Source of the DNA: Leishmania donovani
Taxonomy: Eukaryota > Euglenozoa > Kinetoplastea > Trypanosomatida > Trypanosomatidae
Length of the DNA stretch: 64,000 nt
Direction of reading: 5' to 3'
Assembly (NCBI RefSeq): GCF_000227135.1
Contig: NC_018248.1
Coordinates: 586,894 to 650,893, forward strand
In this document: positions 1 to 10,098 of the stretch, piece by piece
Layout of the letters: each line of letters starts with the position of its first letter
How positions within the stretch are numbered: position 1 is the first letter of the stretch
The notes under the pieces: model-generated
Told to the model about the DNA's origin: nothing
What the model saw: only the letters and a program-made list of their open reading frames with translations
Databases searched by the model: none
Made by a program: the position numbers and the translations under genes

Positions 1-724
1 AGCATAGATAAAGGCTACAGAGGCGCACAGCCGCAGTGACGCGTAAGCACAAGAGGAAAGGCGAAGGGGATAAAGAAGGAGAGGGGGAAGAGGGAGGAGG
101 TGACAAGAGACGCAGATGCAACATGGAGTGCAATCCATGGCGAGCACACCAGCACAACGCGCATAACAGTCCACTCTGCAGCCGCGGCCAAGACAACAAC
201 AACGCGGTAGCAGTGGTTTAGTGACCGCCAGATACGTTCGCCGCGGAAGGAAAGGGAAAACCAACAACAATAACGACAAAGAACCAGATGAGGGATGCTA
301 AAGAGAGCTCGTGAGGAAGGCGTGGCGGGCCGCAGCAGTTCAATAGATGTGGAGCAGCGTAGAGGAGGCTTGAGAAGGGCGGCGCGCAGGGGAGGCGGGA
401 GAGAGGGAGAGGGAGACATGCTCACGACGACACAGGACAACAACAGCATCACCACAACAAGGAAAAGCGAAAAAAAAATGAACATGACTAAGCGACTCTG
501 GAAGACACTAAGACGCATCGAAAAGAATGAGAGGAAGACGAGGGTGGACATCAGCGTCGCATACCTATAGCACCCATGATGGAGTCCTGCTACGCAGCTC
601 ACGTGTCAATATGCACACACCCGCGGCAAACCTGAGAAGAAATCAAATAGACAGAGAGCCGGGCAATAGCTGCTCTGGCTCCCCTCCACACACCTTCCCA
701 CCCTCCAGTGCCATCCCCGCCGTC
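1..724. other. 3' flank of PRMT5, no gene seen
   Basis: This is intergenic sequence left of the PRMT5 stop codon. It holds long purine runs on the plus strand (about 50-107 and 375-416). These are polypyrimidine tracts on the coding strand and would serve trans-splicing of the next gene to the left, outside the window. The open frames here have repetitive Ser/Leu/Arg-rich products and no recognisable domain. Confidence 0.6.
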
Positions 725-3700
725 TCACAGGAGCATCGACGCAGCCCAGCCGTTCTTGTTGTGAACCAACGGTGCAGCGGAGGCGTCGCGGCCAGTCCTC
801 GGCGACTGTCGCTCCACCGCCGCATCGCCGTAGGTGACGCTCCACTCATACCAAACCCTCTGCTCCGCCAGACCCGTCCGCCGATCAAGCTGCACGCGGA
901 TGGCGACCATGCGGCTTTCTTCCGCCGCTGCTTGCCCGACATCCTGCAGCTCCGCCTGCTGGGCGGGCTCGAGCGCAAAGACGCATGGAAACCAACTGTA
1001 CATGTCCTCCGTCCTCTCCACAGGGGCAGTGGCGATGATCGTGGCTGGCGCGGTCGCAGACTCGTAAAGCACCGCGGAGAAATAGCCAGCCAAGCCGCAG
1101 CAGCGGCCACACGGCGGCACCTGAAAGACAAGGCTCGCCGCCCGCTCCAGCGACACGGGCTCCCGCCGCTTCATCGCGCCGCGGTCTCCCTTGTAGTCGT
1201 TACCGCTGCCGCCGTGGAATCGGTGCTCGAAGGTCCAGCACGGCTGCGGAGGCGCCAGTGTGACAGCCCTGCTGAGGTTTGTGACAAGCAGCGTATGATT
1301 GAGAGCAGCATGGCGGTCGTGGCAGCCCGGCGGCGGCACCGTCAACCCTTTCACAGCCGCCTCCGTCACCGCCGCATCAAAGGTGGCAGACATGAGCGGC
1401 GCCACCCACGCAGTGTATTGCTGTGGAATGCACATGAGGTGAGGGTTGAAAGCGATGCCGCGGCTGAGCTGGATGTCCTCGAGCTGAGCGTGGAAGGCCT
1501 CCAGACACTCCGGGCTCAGCTCGTTGTCGCCCAGACTCCCGAGCAGCTCAGAAACGATAAGGTCGCACAGACCGAAGTCAGCCGGTAAGGTGAGCGAGCC
1601 GTCTTCCGCGGCGGTCGCAATGGTGCGCCCGTCGGCGACGATCACCTCCAGTGTGTGTCCGAAGGTGTAGGCTAGCTGCATCCACTCGGGGTCATTCGCC
1701 CACCGCATTCGCGTGAAGGCGGCAGCTGGGGGATTCTTTTCGATGGCGAAGATGCGCAGTCGCACCCCGAGCGCGGAGACAGCGTGGAGGCACTCATCGA
1801 TCAACGGGCCGCGACCGCAGCCGAGCAGCACGAGGTGGAGTGTCCGCTCATCCGGCGAGGGCACCGGCACCCTCTGCATGGCACCGTGCTTCGCGAAGAA
1901 CATTTTGTTCTGATGCGCGTGCTGCTGCTCCGCCCCGGCGGCGTACCAGTCCCGCACGTAGTGAAAGACTGCCTCGCGGTACTGCCGGTATTTTCGTGCG
2001 TCGCGCTCAAAGACTTCGTAGACGCCGCTCGACAGGTGGTGGCTCAGTGGCTGTAGTGGCAGTTGGAGTTGACCCTCGAAGGAGGCAAAGACGTCGCGGG
2101 TCGGCTCCTCGACGCCTTTGAAGTGGAGGTAGTTGAGCAGCGGGTACTGGTCAAAAAAGGTGCGATCGAACACTGGCATCGCGCGCCGGCGCAGCAGCTC
2201 CACAATGAAGGTGATCGCGCTGACAAAGGGCGGGTAGGTGCCAGCCCAGCGGGAGGCCACCAACGGCTGGAGATCCTCCGGCATCACGTAGGTGTAGCGG
2301 CTCCGCAGCAAATGAGAGCGGCGACAGTCGGCCGCTGCCTCATACGATGTGTCGGAGGCGGAACCGGAGCCCTTGGAGCCCCCCTTCGCCGCCGCCACGG
2401 CCGAGTCGGCTTCGTGGCTCGTCTCAAGCTCTGTAACGCTGTCGTACCAGTCGAAGAGTGAGTAGCCTGTTCGACTCCCTTCGCTCTCGCCGTCGTGGTA
2501 GGCCGGTGGCGTTCGCCGGAGCGGTGCGTTGTCCTCGTCGGGGTTGCCGTGGTTAGGGTGCGCCTGCTCCTGCGCCTCCACGACGTCCTCCTCCGCCAAA
2601 GTGGCGCTGGGGCGATGGTGCGTGCTGGAAGCGGTGCCTGGGGCGTCAGGGCGGTAGTTGGGGTGCTCGTGCGGCGCCACCCCGTGCGGCGCCAGACACG
2701 CCAGCAGCGCCGGGGCAGTAGGGCACTCAAAGCCGACGACCTCCTCGCCGAGCCACTCGCTGGGCAGCAGCATGCGCGGGTTCCACGTGGAGTAGTAGAG
2801 CAGCGCCATCAAAGACGAAGCCGCCTCGGTATGCACCACACCCGAACGCGGCGACGAGGACGACGACGGCGGTGATGCGTCAGACATGAGGCTCGTAGTG
2901 GTGCTGGTGACACTACAGGGTGTATTGATGCGGTATATCACCCGCCTTGAGTCCGTCTTGAGAGTGGAGTAGCCGTAAAGGACGGCCTGGCGGAGACGCT
3001 GCAGCTGGTAGCGATGGGCAGGGTTGCATGCATCGCAACGGACCCACACCTTCACCCTCGTGCACTGCTGAATGAAAGACAGCACTACATCCGCGGCAAG
3101 ACAAGCGACGCGGATGTTGCGCTGATTCTCCTCTTCATCACTCATCGGCTGCGCGCCGCCGCGCTTGCCTGCTGTGGCACCCCCCTCGTTGTCCTCCTGA
3201 TCGCGGCTGTCGTCGTCATCTCCGCCAGACCATGCGACGTCCGCGGCATAGAACGGTAGCGGCACCTGCACGGCGCGTAGGCACATGAAGGCTGCTAGCT
3301 CAAGCTGCTCAGCGATACGCTTCCGCTGCGCACGCGTCGACCAGCTTAGCTCCGTCACGACACCGTTCATCGTCTGGCACCACTCCGACGGCATGTGCAG
3401 CGCGCTCCACGTCCCGGCCACCTCCCTGCGCCACGCCTGATGTAGCATGTGGGGATCAGCCGTCATGTTCGGCGGAGGGCACGGACCCAGCAAGAGGGAG
3501 CTGAAGGGAAGCGAATCGTAGCTGCTGCCGCTTCTGGACGGACCGGCAGCGTTCGAGGCGTTGTCCTTCTGCGTGACGGCGGCGGCATCGCTGTCCCCCG
3601 AAGACGGCGACGACCTGAACCGCGGAAAGCGGCCGAGAAAGCACGTGCCGAACGTGGCACTCAGCATGCGCGCTTGCTTGATGGAGCGCATCAGCACCGG

Positions 3701-3868
3701 CTCCCCGGTGATGCCGTACACACGCAATGAGGCAGGAGAAAACACGCCAGCGCGCGCCCACTGGTTTTGAAAGCGCTCCCGCCCATGCAGGCAGTAGTCC
3801 TCCTCCATGGCCGAGGCGGTAGCCTGTGCCTCGGGGCCATTGCTGATGCCACCGCCATCGAGCGACAT
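725..3868 (-). CDS. PRMT5: Protein arginine N-methyltransferase 5 (PRMT5/SKB1)
   Basis: Type II arginine methyltransferase: it makes symmetric dimethylarginine from S-adenosylmethionine on RNA-binding and other proteins. The 1047-residue product shows the family signature in order. The SAM-binding motif LGCGRGPL lies near residue 684 and is followed by an acidic EKN strand end and VADGRT. The double-E loop SELLGSLGDNELSPE is near 776. The C-terminal barrel carries GLAGYF, MYSWFP (near 956) and VWYEWSV (near 1003). An N-terminal TIM-barrel-like part (SEWCQTMNGVVTELSW) precedes it. Animal PRMT5 is about 640 residues; the extra length is low-complexity acidic and His/Pro-rich insertion, mainly about residues 200-560. 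The start is the ATG at 3868. An in-frame ATG at 3973 would add 35 residues, and because the predicted splice acceptor (4050-4051) lies upstream of both, the longer start is not excluded. Confidence 0.92.
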   Translation of the reverse strand: MSLDGGGISNGPEAQATASAMEEDYCLHGRERFQNQWARAGVFSPASLRVYGITGEPVLMRSIKQARMLSATFGTCFLGRFPRFRSSPSSGDSDAAAVTQKDNASNAAGPSRSGSSYDSLPFSSLLLGPCPPPNMTADPHMLHQAWRREVAGTWSALHMPSEWCQTMNGVVTELSWSTRAQRKRIAEQLELAAFMCLRAVQVPLPFYAADVAWSGGDDDDSRDQEDNEGGATAGKRGGAQPMSDEEENQRNIRVACLAADVVLSFIQQCTRVKVWVRCDACNPAHRYQLQRLRQAVLYGYSTLKTDSRRVIYRINTPCSVTSTTTSLMSDASPPSSSSSPRSGVVHTEAASSLMALLYYSTWNPRMLLPSEWLGEEVVGFECPTAPALLACLAPHGVAPHEHPNYRPDAPGTASSTHHRPSATLAEEDVVEAQEQAHPNHGNPDEDNAPLRRTPPAYHDGESEGSRTGYSLFDWYDSVTELETSHEADSAVAAAKGGSKGSGSASDTSYEAAADCRRSHLLRSRYTYVMPEDLQPLVASRWAGTYPPFVSAITFIVELLRRRAMPVFDRTFFDQYPLLNYLHFKGVEEPTRDVFASFEGQLQLPLQPLSHHLSSGVYEVFERDARKYRQYREAVFHYVRDWYAAGAEQQHAHQNKMFFAKHGAMQRVPVPSPDERTLHLVLLGCGRGPLIDECLHAVSALGVRLRIFAIEKNPPAAAFTRMRWANDPEWMQLAYTFGHTLEVIVADGRTIATAAEDGSLTLPADFGLCDLIVSELLGSLGDNELSPECLEAFHAQLEDIQLSRGIAFNPHLMCIPQQYTAWVAPLMSATFDAAVTEAAVKGLTVPPPGCHDRHAALNHTLLVTNLSRAVTLAPPQPCWTFEHRFHGGSGNDYKGDRGAMKRREPVSLERAASLVFQVPPCGRCCGLAGYFSAVLYESATAPATIIATAPVERTEDMYSWFPCVFALEPAQQAELQDVGQAAAEESRMVAIRVQLDRRTGLAEQRVWYEWSVTYGDAAVERQSPRTGRDASAAPLVHNKNGWAASMLL

Positions 3869-4049
3869 TCCGGGAGACTGAGGGAATAGTAGAAGGCGGA
3901 GATAAGAGGAGCGACTTGGAGGATGTTTCGTGAGCGTGTACACTTCGCCGTTTTTATGTATGCGTCTATGCATATACACCAGTGGCTCCTACGAAAGCGC
4001 TTTTCGAGTGCTAAATCTGAGGGAGTGGAATAGCAGCAGCAGTAGCAGA

Positions 4050-4082
4050 CTCACGGTGGGCGAGAGAGAGAGAGAGGAGAGG
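4050..4082 (-). promoter_or_regulatory. Predicted spliced-leader acceptor of PRMT5
   Basis: On the minus strand a CT-rich tract (4082 down to 4061) is followed by its first AG at 4051-4050. This would give a 5' leader of about 180 nt to the ATG at 3868. Inferred from sequence layout only. Confidence 0.5.
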
Positions 4083-4133
4083 AATAGCGGAAGATGGAGT
4101 GGTACAGTGTGTCGACATGGCACGCTTGTGTGC

Positions 4134-4158
4134 ATGTGTGTGTGTGTGTGTGTGTGTG
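4134..4158. repeat. GT dinucleotide repeat
   Basis: Uninterrupted GT run in the spacer upstream of PRMT5; a likely length-variable microsatellite. Confidence 0.9.
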
Positions 4159-4546
4159 CGTGATTCGTTGTGCTGGCGATGCGCATAGGCGACTCTGTCA
4201 CGGAGAGGCATTTTGCTTCGCCGTCCGGGCAAGGGTTGACCATATATGCCATAAAATTAATCGGGAGGTTGAGCTCAACACGCATGAGGAAAAGCGTCTG
4301 TGCATCCGGCACGTTCCGCTTGCGTTCGCCTATGGGCGCGCGCGCGACTTCTTTCGTTCCTTCAGCAACATGGGGCAGGCGTGCCCTAGAGGCGAAAAGG
4401 GGGGAGAAAGAAGAGAGAAGGCGAGAGAGGGTGCGAACAGAGGAAGCGATCGGTGAGCTCACACAGCTGCGCCTGCGCACGTTCTTAGCCAGCCCTTGGC
4501 CAGCCCCACTCACCTCACCCCAACATCCCCGCCACTCGGTGAAATC

Positions 4547-6661
4547 CTACGCTGCCGACATCAAGAGGTGCTTGCGATCCTTTATAAGCTGCAAGAAACG
4601 GCGATTTGTGAAAGGATCTTCGTCCACTGTCGCCGTTGCCGTTGATGGCGACGGCGCAGCGGGCGGTGCAACGGCCGCCGCCGTGCCACCGCTTCCGTGC
4701 CGCTTTAGCTCTTCCAGCCGCTGCCACTGCGACTCTAAGAGGTGCAGTTCGCGCCTCAGTGACGTAGCGGAGGTCGCAGACGATGACGACGACAGCGGTG
4801 GCGATGGCTCGACGGCCGACGAATGTGCAGCTGACAAGGCAGGGGACACAGGTCGCTTGGCATGTGGCATGGGTGCGGTTGGTTGCAGGTGAGTCTGCCG
4901 CGAAAACGCTCGCTCCAGCGGATGCAGCAGCCCCTTCTCCGGCGGAGCTCTCGTCGCCCTAGTCGTTGCCGGGGGCGCAGTGCGTCGGTGCCGCTTCTCC
5001 TCGGCCCCCTCGTCTGCGGTGATGTTGCCTCCATACCTCGCCACCTTTCCTGGTGACATGACCACCTCCTCGTAGCGGCTCCGCAACCGGCGGTAAAGGT
5101 GCTCCATTTTCTCCACATACGCTTCGGCAGCACTCACGGCGCGCTTCATGCGAGCGGTCACGCTGCTGCAATCTCTCTCTTGCACGACATCTTCGCCATA
5201 TACTTGAAGCTGGTCAGGTTGAACACAGTGCGCCGCGTTCGTGCGCCGAGGCGCAACTTGCACGGTCTGCCCCTTCGCACATCGTTGTATGTCACTGCTC
5301 CCGCTGCCACTCGACGCATAAACGCGACGCTCTACCCCTTGCGGTGGATCAGAGTGCGCTGTCGTCGTTGTGGCGCTCCTAGGGGAGGTCGCGCCCGAGG
5401 CAGAGAACGAGCCCACCGACCGCCGTGCCGCTCTACCGGTGCCGACAGTGTGGCCCGCAGCGTAGCGAGAGCCCGACGAGGCAACGGAGCGTTGCTTTGC
5501 GGCGTGAGAACCACCGGCGTCACCCCGCGATGCGACTGCGACTGGTGTCTCCACAGAACCTGCGGGGACCGCCACACCGTGCCGCGACGGAGCTGCTGCC
5601 TCTGCATGCGGGCGCGCAGCATTTGCCGGCGGATGCCGTGAAGGCTGCGTGGTTGGCCTTGCCGACGCACGTGACGACGATGATGCATGTCTGCTGCTTC
5701 CAGCGCTGCTCGCAGAAGTGTCGGACGAGGACGCAGGGAGAGGAAGTGGGGGTGTCCCATAAAACCACCACGGCGGCGGAGGTGGCGGGGGGTATAGAAG
5801 CGGTGGTGGTATTGCCCAAACGTGCGGCGCCGCTACCATGCCTCGTGCTGCAGCCTCAGCTGCTGACGCAGACACCACTGGCAGCGATAGCTGCGGCAGC
5901 ACGTGCGGCGGCATTGGAAACGTGGAAGGAAGAGGCAGATCACTCGGCTTTGGCCACTCCGTGCCCGACACGTCGCTGTGGTGCCCCTGCGCACGCAGCG
6001 GCACATCATCCGGGTAGCAGAAGGGAGCTCGCAGCGTTGCCTCCGTAGGGTCGTAGTAGTGGGCATAGTGGCGGTTCATGTTGCTGCTGTCCGGTAACGG
6101 CGTGCCGTAGATTGGCGGCGGTGGTATCCATGGAAGGTTCGCGAAAACACGCCCCGGGTGCGTGTGCGGTGGCTGGGTGGCAGCTCGTGACTGTGGTGCA
6201 ACGGGGCCCAGGTTGTCTCGCCGGCTGCTGCCTGACCTGCCGCGTGCACTATGAATGCTCGCTTCAGAGGCACGCGTATCGACGGTGGCGGCGAACGAAG
6301 ACGGCACCCTCGTCTGCGGGTTGCCGGGCGGTTGGTGAAGAAGCGCGTCCGCATTATCACCTTTGCATGTGTAGGAAGACGACGCAGTGGGAGCGGCGCC
6401 GGGGTCATCGCCATCTACGGCGGCCGACGGATGGGAGCCGCTGCGAAGACTGCGCTGGGAAAGGGCAGAAACCTTCGAGGTGGTGGACGTCGGCAGCCGG
6501 GCAGCCGGCTCCACCAGACTTAGGGCATCGTCCTGGTCAGCACTACGTCTGCGAGGGATGGAAGACACACTCAGCGGCGGCTCAGCAGCAGCGGAGGCGA
6601 CCTCCATCGAGGAGCTCATACTCCGCGAGCTTGAACCTGAAAAACGAATCGCAGAATGCAT
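4547..6661 (-). CDS. Hypothetical protein, Ser/Ala/Pro-rich with C-terminal coiled coil
   Basis: Not recognised. The 704-residue product is mostly low complexity (Ser, Ala, Pro, Arg), including a run of nine Pro in the middle (PYPP-type repeats around GTPPLPLP). Two segments look structured: a basic/acidic helical stretch at about residues 500-533 (ARMKRAVSAAEAYVEKMEHL onward) and another near 632-654 (RRELHLLESQWQRLEELK). The C-terminus ends in a conserved-looking RRFLQLIKDRKHLL motif. The start is the ATG at 6661; the open frame continues upstream only through a GTG. The overall look is that of kinetoplastid cytoskeletal or scaffold proteins, but that is only an impression. No signal peptide or membrane segment is seen. 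Confidence 0.7.
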   Translation of the reverse strand: MHSAIRFSGSSSRSMSSSMEVASAAAEPPLSVSSIPRRRSADQDDALSLVEPAARLPTSTTSKVSALSQRSLRSGSHPSAAVDGDDPGAAPTASSSYTCKGDNADALLHQPPGNPQTRVPSSFAATVDTRASEASIHSARGRSGSSRRDNLGPVAPQSRAATQPPHTHPGRVFANLPWIPPPPIYGTPLPDSSNMNRHYAHYYDPTEATLRAPFCYPDDVPLRAQGHHSDVSGTEWPKPSDLPLPSTFPMPPHVLPQLSLPVVSASAAEAAARGMVAAPHVWAIPPPLLYPPPPPPPWWFYGTPPLPLPASSSDTSASSAGSSRHASSSSRASARPTTQPSRHPPANAARPHAEAAAPSRHGVAVPAGSVETPVAVASRGDAGGSHAAKQRSVASSGSRYAAGHTVGTGRAARRSVGSFSASGATSPRSATTTTAHSDPPQGVERRVYASSGSGSSDIQRCAKGQTVQVAPRRTNAAHCVQPDQLQVYGEDVVQERDCSSVTARMKRAVSAAEAYVEKMEHLYRRLRSRYEEVVMSPGKVARYGGNITADEGAEEKRHRRTAPPATTRATRAPPEKGLLHPLERAFSRQTHLQPTAPMPHAKRPVSPALSAAHSSAVEPSPPLSSSSSATSATSLRRELHLLESQWQRLEELKRHGSGGTAAAVAPPAAPSPSTATATVDEDPFTNRRFLQLIKDRKHLLMSAA

Positions 6662-7986
6662 CTCCGCGCGGAAAGGACGTGAGGGAGCGAGCAAGTAGCG
6701 TCTAGAAGGCTGAAGAGAGAAACGGCATATGTGCGAGCCGCTGAGCGTGCGTGCTTTGGACGACGCGGAGGGAGGGCGGTGAGGCGGGGGGAGGGGGAGG
6801 TTTGCCTTGCGATTGACGCACACCGTCCCTGACCACGGACGAAGGCGACAGAGCCAGCAAATAGGGGGAGGGAGGGAGGGAGGGAGGGGAGGGGTCTAAA
6901 GCGGTGCCCTATTTCTCTACGTGATGCCAGCGAGGAGGCACGCAAACAAACAACAGAGAAGGGGGAGGGAAAACGCCGCCACGCGCACGCCCATGAGGGA
7001 AGCACGACGTGACAGAAAAGAGCGGTAATACCAGCGAGCACGTCGCGCACGTGCACCTGAGTGCTGGTTTGTGTGTGTGTGTGTGTGTGTGTGTATCTTT
7101 CTTTCTATGCACACACACACACACATACGCGCCCGCTAAGGGGTCAAGATGTGCACAGGCTGCCCTTGTTTCTTTCTCGATAGCCTCGCCTGCTTTAATG
7201 GCGCGAACGTCTTGAAAAGGAGAGCGGCGGTGGGAAGGGTGGGCACGAGCGTGAAGAAACCACGTGGAGACACAAGTAGCGGCAGGTAGGCGAAGAGAGC
7301 GTGTGCGACAGCTGCTGTCCTCGTTTTGCCACCCGTCGCGTCATGCTTGGCACTAAGCTCAAGCGCGCAGAGGATGCTTTCGATGTGATCTGTCCATCTT
7401 GCCCTGCTGAGGTATCACTGTCATCGAGCGCCATGAAGCCGTGCGCCATGAGGTTCCTGGAAGACTGTGCATTGCATCAGTTGTGTTGCCTGGCACCACA
7501 CGTCGGTGCGTCACCTTCGCGACATTAACAGAGAACAACTTAAAGATTTGGGTACAAAACGCCGGGTGGGCAATGGACGGCTCCACCGCACGCACCCCCC
7601 TCCCCCCCCCCCACACACACGCGTACGCATACACCACTCCATCAAGGGGGCCAACAGTCATGAAGGCAGAGGAATCAGGAAGATGATGGGGGAAGGAGGA
7701 AGGTCCTACGGCATGTGAGAGCAACAACGGAATCGAACAAAGTAGAGGAGGACGAAAAGAGGGCCATGCGCCCCCCTCCATTCACTTCCTCTCCGCACAC
7801 TCCTCTGCTCACCGCCACAGCCTCACAGGAAACGTGTCTGAGACGAAAGAGGAGGGTGGCGGAGGGAGCGGCGGCAACACGGCAACGACGCCGACACACG
7901 CCTGAGGTGAGGCGCACGAGCGCGCAGCAGCGAGCCACTGCGCCATCACGAGGCGGGCTCGACTGCAGATTTGTTTGGGGACACTC
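6662..7986. other. Intergenic region with microsatellites and a non-repetitive core
   Basis: It holds a GGGA repeat (about 6865-6893), a GT repeat (7071-7094), an AC repeat (about 7107-7124) and a C run near 7600. The stretch 7300-7570 is unusually complex for this genome's spacers, but no convincing coding frame fits it: the best minus-strand frame (7195-7449) lies behind an earlier out-of-frame ATG. Confidence 0.5.
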
Positions 7987-9042
7987 CTACTTCTCTGCCT
8001 CCTCGGCCTCCTTTGCCTTCTCCGTCTCCAGCGGGTTCTCAATCTTCTGACGAGCGCACAGCGCCGTGAGCATCGCCTCGCCGTCCGCCACGCCGCTCGC
8101 GTCGTCGTGGCGCCTGCACCAGCTGATGTATTTGCGGCACGTTGCCACTGCCTGCGACACATCATCGAGGCCCTCAAAGGAAGCCAGGATCGCCTCGAGC
8201 GTCATCTTCACCAGCTCAAAGTCGTTCTCATCAATGTGCTGGTTCAGCGCCTCGATCAACGTGTCCAGTCCTTTGGCGTACAGCACCTTTGCCTCCGCCG
8301 TCTCGCCTTTGCTGGCGAGGGTTGTGGCCTGCACCGTCGTGCTGAGGCCGAGACCAGTAAGGACGGAGCGGCGCAGGTTCACCGCCGCCACCGCCTGCAT
8401 CGGCATGGCAGACTTGGCATCTACGTCGATCCAGCGCAGCACTTTCTGCAGTAGCTCCTGTGCCTCGACCGCCGCGCCGTGGCCGCCCTGCTTGCACAGC
8501 ACGAACCCCATGAAGACCTCTATCTCAGCAATCTGCGCCTTGTCCTGCAGCTCAGCCTTGCAGTCGCGCAGGAGAGACTCGCGCGCCTTCTCGGCGCACC
8601 GGAGGGCTTCGTCGTATTGCCCCATTTTGTAGTGCGCCTGAGAGGCCTCCATGCAGAGCAGACTCTCGCACTGGATTGGCGCGTTCGTGGCACCGATCTC
8701 CTTCAGCATCTGCAGGCCGACCTGGACATGCTCAAGCAGCTTCGTGTGATCGCCAGATGCGCGAGCGGCCTCGATCTCCTCCGACAGCGCGTTCCACTTG
8801 GCCATGTAGGCCAGGTCTTGCTTCGCCACCTCTTCATTGAGGGTGAACTCCTCGACATTGACGGCCGACACCGGCGCTGCCCGAGCAGAGGAGCCTGCTT
8901 GCACCGCGGCGCTGCTGCAGTGCCTGCGCAACCACGACAGAGGGGCGCACGCCGCAGCAGGAGCAGCTACCACGCACCGCGACGGCGACGACGCGCTCTG
9001 CGCGCGCCGCAGTGCAGGTGCGGAAAGGCGCTTCGCAAGCAT
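7987..9042 (-). CDS. Mitochondrial helical-repeat (TPR-like) protein, unknown role
   Basis: The 351-residue protein starts with a typical mitochondrial presequence (MLAKRLSAPALRRAQ, then Ala/Arg/Ser-rich, no acidic residues for about 55 residues). The rest, about 60-340, is entirely alpha-helical in character. It has TPR-like spacing such as SQAHYKMGQYDEALRCAEKA (near 150-170) followed by further antiparallel helix pairs. No catalytic motif is visible. The C-terminus is a short charged KAKEAEEAEK tail. The start is the ATG at 9042. An in-frame ATG at 9228 exists but lies upstream of the predicted splice acceptor at 9133-9134, and using it would bury the presequence. Probably a matrix or inner-membrane assembly or scaffold protein; the function is not known to me. 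Confidence 0.75.
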   Translation of the reverse strand: MLAKRLSAPALRRAQSASSPSRCVVAAPAAACAPLSWLRRHCSSAAVQAGSSARAAPVSAVNVEEFTLNEEVAKQDLAYMAKWNALSEEIEAARASGDHTKLLEHVQVGLQMLKEIGATNAPIQCESLLCMEASQAHYKMGQYDEALRCAEKARESLLRDCKAELQDKAQIAEIEVFMGFVLCKQGGHGAAVEAQELLQKVLRWIDVDAKSAMPMQAVAAVNLRRSVLTGLGLSTTVQATTLASKGETAEAKVLYAKGLDTLIEALNQHIDENDFELVKMTLEAILASFEGLDDVSQAVATCRKYISWCRRHDDASGVADGEAMLTALCARQKIENPLETEKAKEAEEAEK

Positions 9043-10098
9043 GCTATGTGTCAGTGCTTGCGCGTGTGTGCGAGTGAAGGATCTGGTGTGTGAGAGCCGG
9101 GAACGATGGCCGGCCTCTTTGTGCTTCCCCCGCTCGCACGACACCAGAGGGTGATTAGACGGTGCCGTGTGCGCGCATTGATCAGCGTATGAGGGGCGCC
9201 GAGATAATGCGGGAAGACGGGCATTCATATATAAAAAGGAGGGGCAGAGGGGGGTTCAAGAGAGAGCGCGAGGAGGTGATGGTGCCGCCGCCGCCGCCGC
9301 CAAGCACACATGCAAGCACCTGTCCACAGAGGCAAAGAGAGAGAGGGAGTGGAGTGATGAAGCCGCCCACACGCTAGCGCAGACGAGCACAATGATCTGT
9401 GCCACCAAGATACCATGTGCGTAGAGTGGTGCATGAGGGAGAGAGAGAGAAGGACGTCTCAATCGTTTCCGTAGCCTTCTCCTCCCTCCCCCTCCCTCCC
9501 CCTCACACACGCACACACACTTCGGGCTTCTTCATTTTTTTTTTAATTCGTTCCTCCCCAGTCGCCGAGAACCCCTAGGATGCCGGAGAAGGAGAGAGAG
9601 AAAGATGCAACACGGTGTGCAACGCGCACAGGCACGCACAGGAGAGGGAACAAATCTCTATGATGGGCGATCAACGAACGAAAGCAAGGAAGGAAAGGAC
9701 GAGTGGGATGCGAGATACAGTGGAGGAGCGACGTAGTCACACGAAAAGACGAGGCGTGGAGGCGCGCGCAGGCACACACGCGACGCACAACAATGACACT
9801 GCTGCCGCGCCAGCCACAGTGTGGTTACGGTTGTGTGGCAATGAAGAAAGGCGTAACAAGGCTGGTCATTGTGGTGATGCTGTGGGGAAGGGAGGGGGTG
9901 GGGGGTGAAGGGTACAAGACATGGATTGAGAAGAATAGAAAAGAGAGAACGCGCGGCATACGTGTGCAAGCAGCAGCATGAGCAGCCGACCTTACACAGA
10001 GAGGAGCAAGATTAGGTAGAGAAAAAAAGAGGGGCGAAGGTGGGCACCACCTCCGATGCCACGGGCAGCACCAACTCGCGCGTCAGCATTCCGTCTGA
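9043..10098. other. Intergenic region, no gene seen
   Basis: Contains the acceptor described for the 7987-9042 gene, a CCG repeat (9282-9300), GA runs (about 9435-9450), an AC repeat near 9505-9520 and a T run at about 9535-9544. Open frames here are short and repeat-driven. Confidence 0.55.
9133..9275 (-). promoter_or_regulatory. Predicted spliced-leader acceptor of the 7987-9042 gene
   Basis: A minus-strand pyrimidine-rich tract spans about 9275 to 9236. No AG occurs on that strand from 9235 until 9134-9133. The mature leader would be about 90 nt, and the ATG at 9228 would be removed. Confidence 0.5.

Larger units (their letters stand above)
3869..4546. other. Intergenic region between PRMT5 and the 4547-6661 gene
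   Basis: No gene is seen. It contains a GT repeat (about 4134-4158), a coding-strand polypyrimidine tract at 4061-4082 that fits the PRMT5 splice acceptor, and a second purine run (plus strand) at about 4395-4432. Confidence 0.6.

Noticed and set aside
527..1588. 353-codon plus-strand open frame
   Set aside because: It lies wholly antisense to the PRMT5 catalytic region and has Arg/His-rich antisense composition.
7725..7745. tRNA T-loop-like GTTCGATTCC on the minus strand (similar at about 14740-14755)
   Set aside because: The bases on either side do not form the five-pair stem and no acceptor stem or anticodon arm is visible.
9043..9228. ATG at 9228 as start of the helical-repeat protein
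   Set aside because: It lies upstream of the first AG after the polypyrimidine tract and would bury the mitochondrial presequence.
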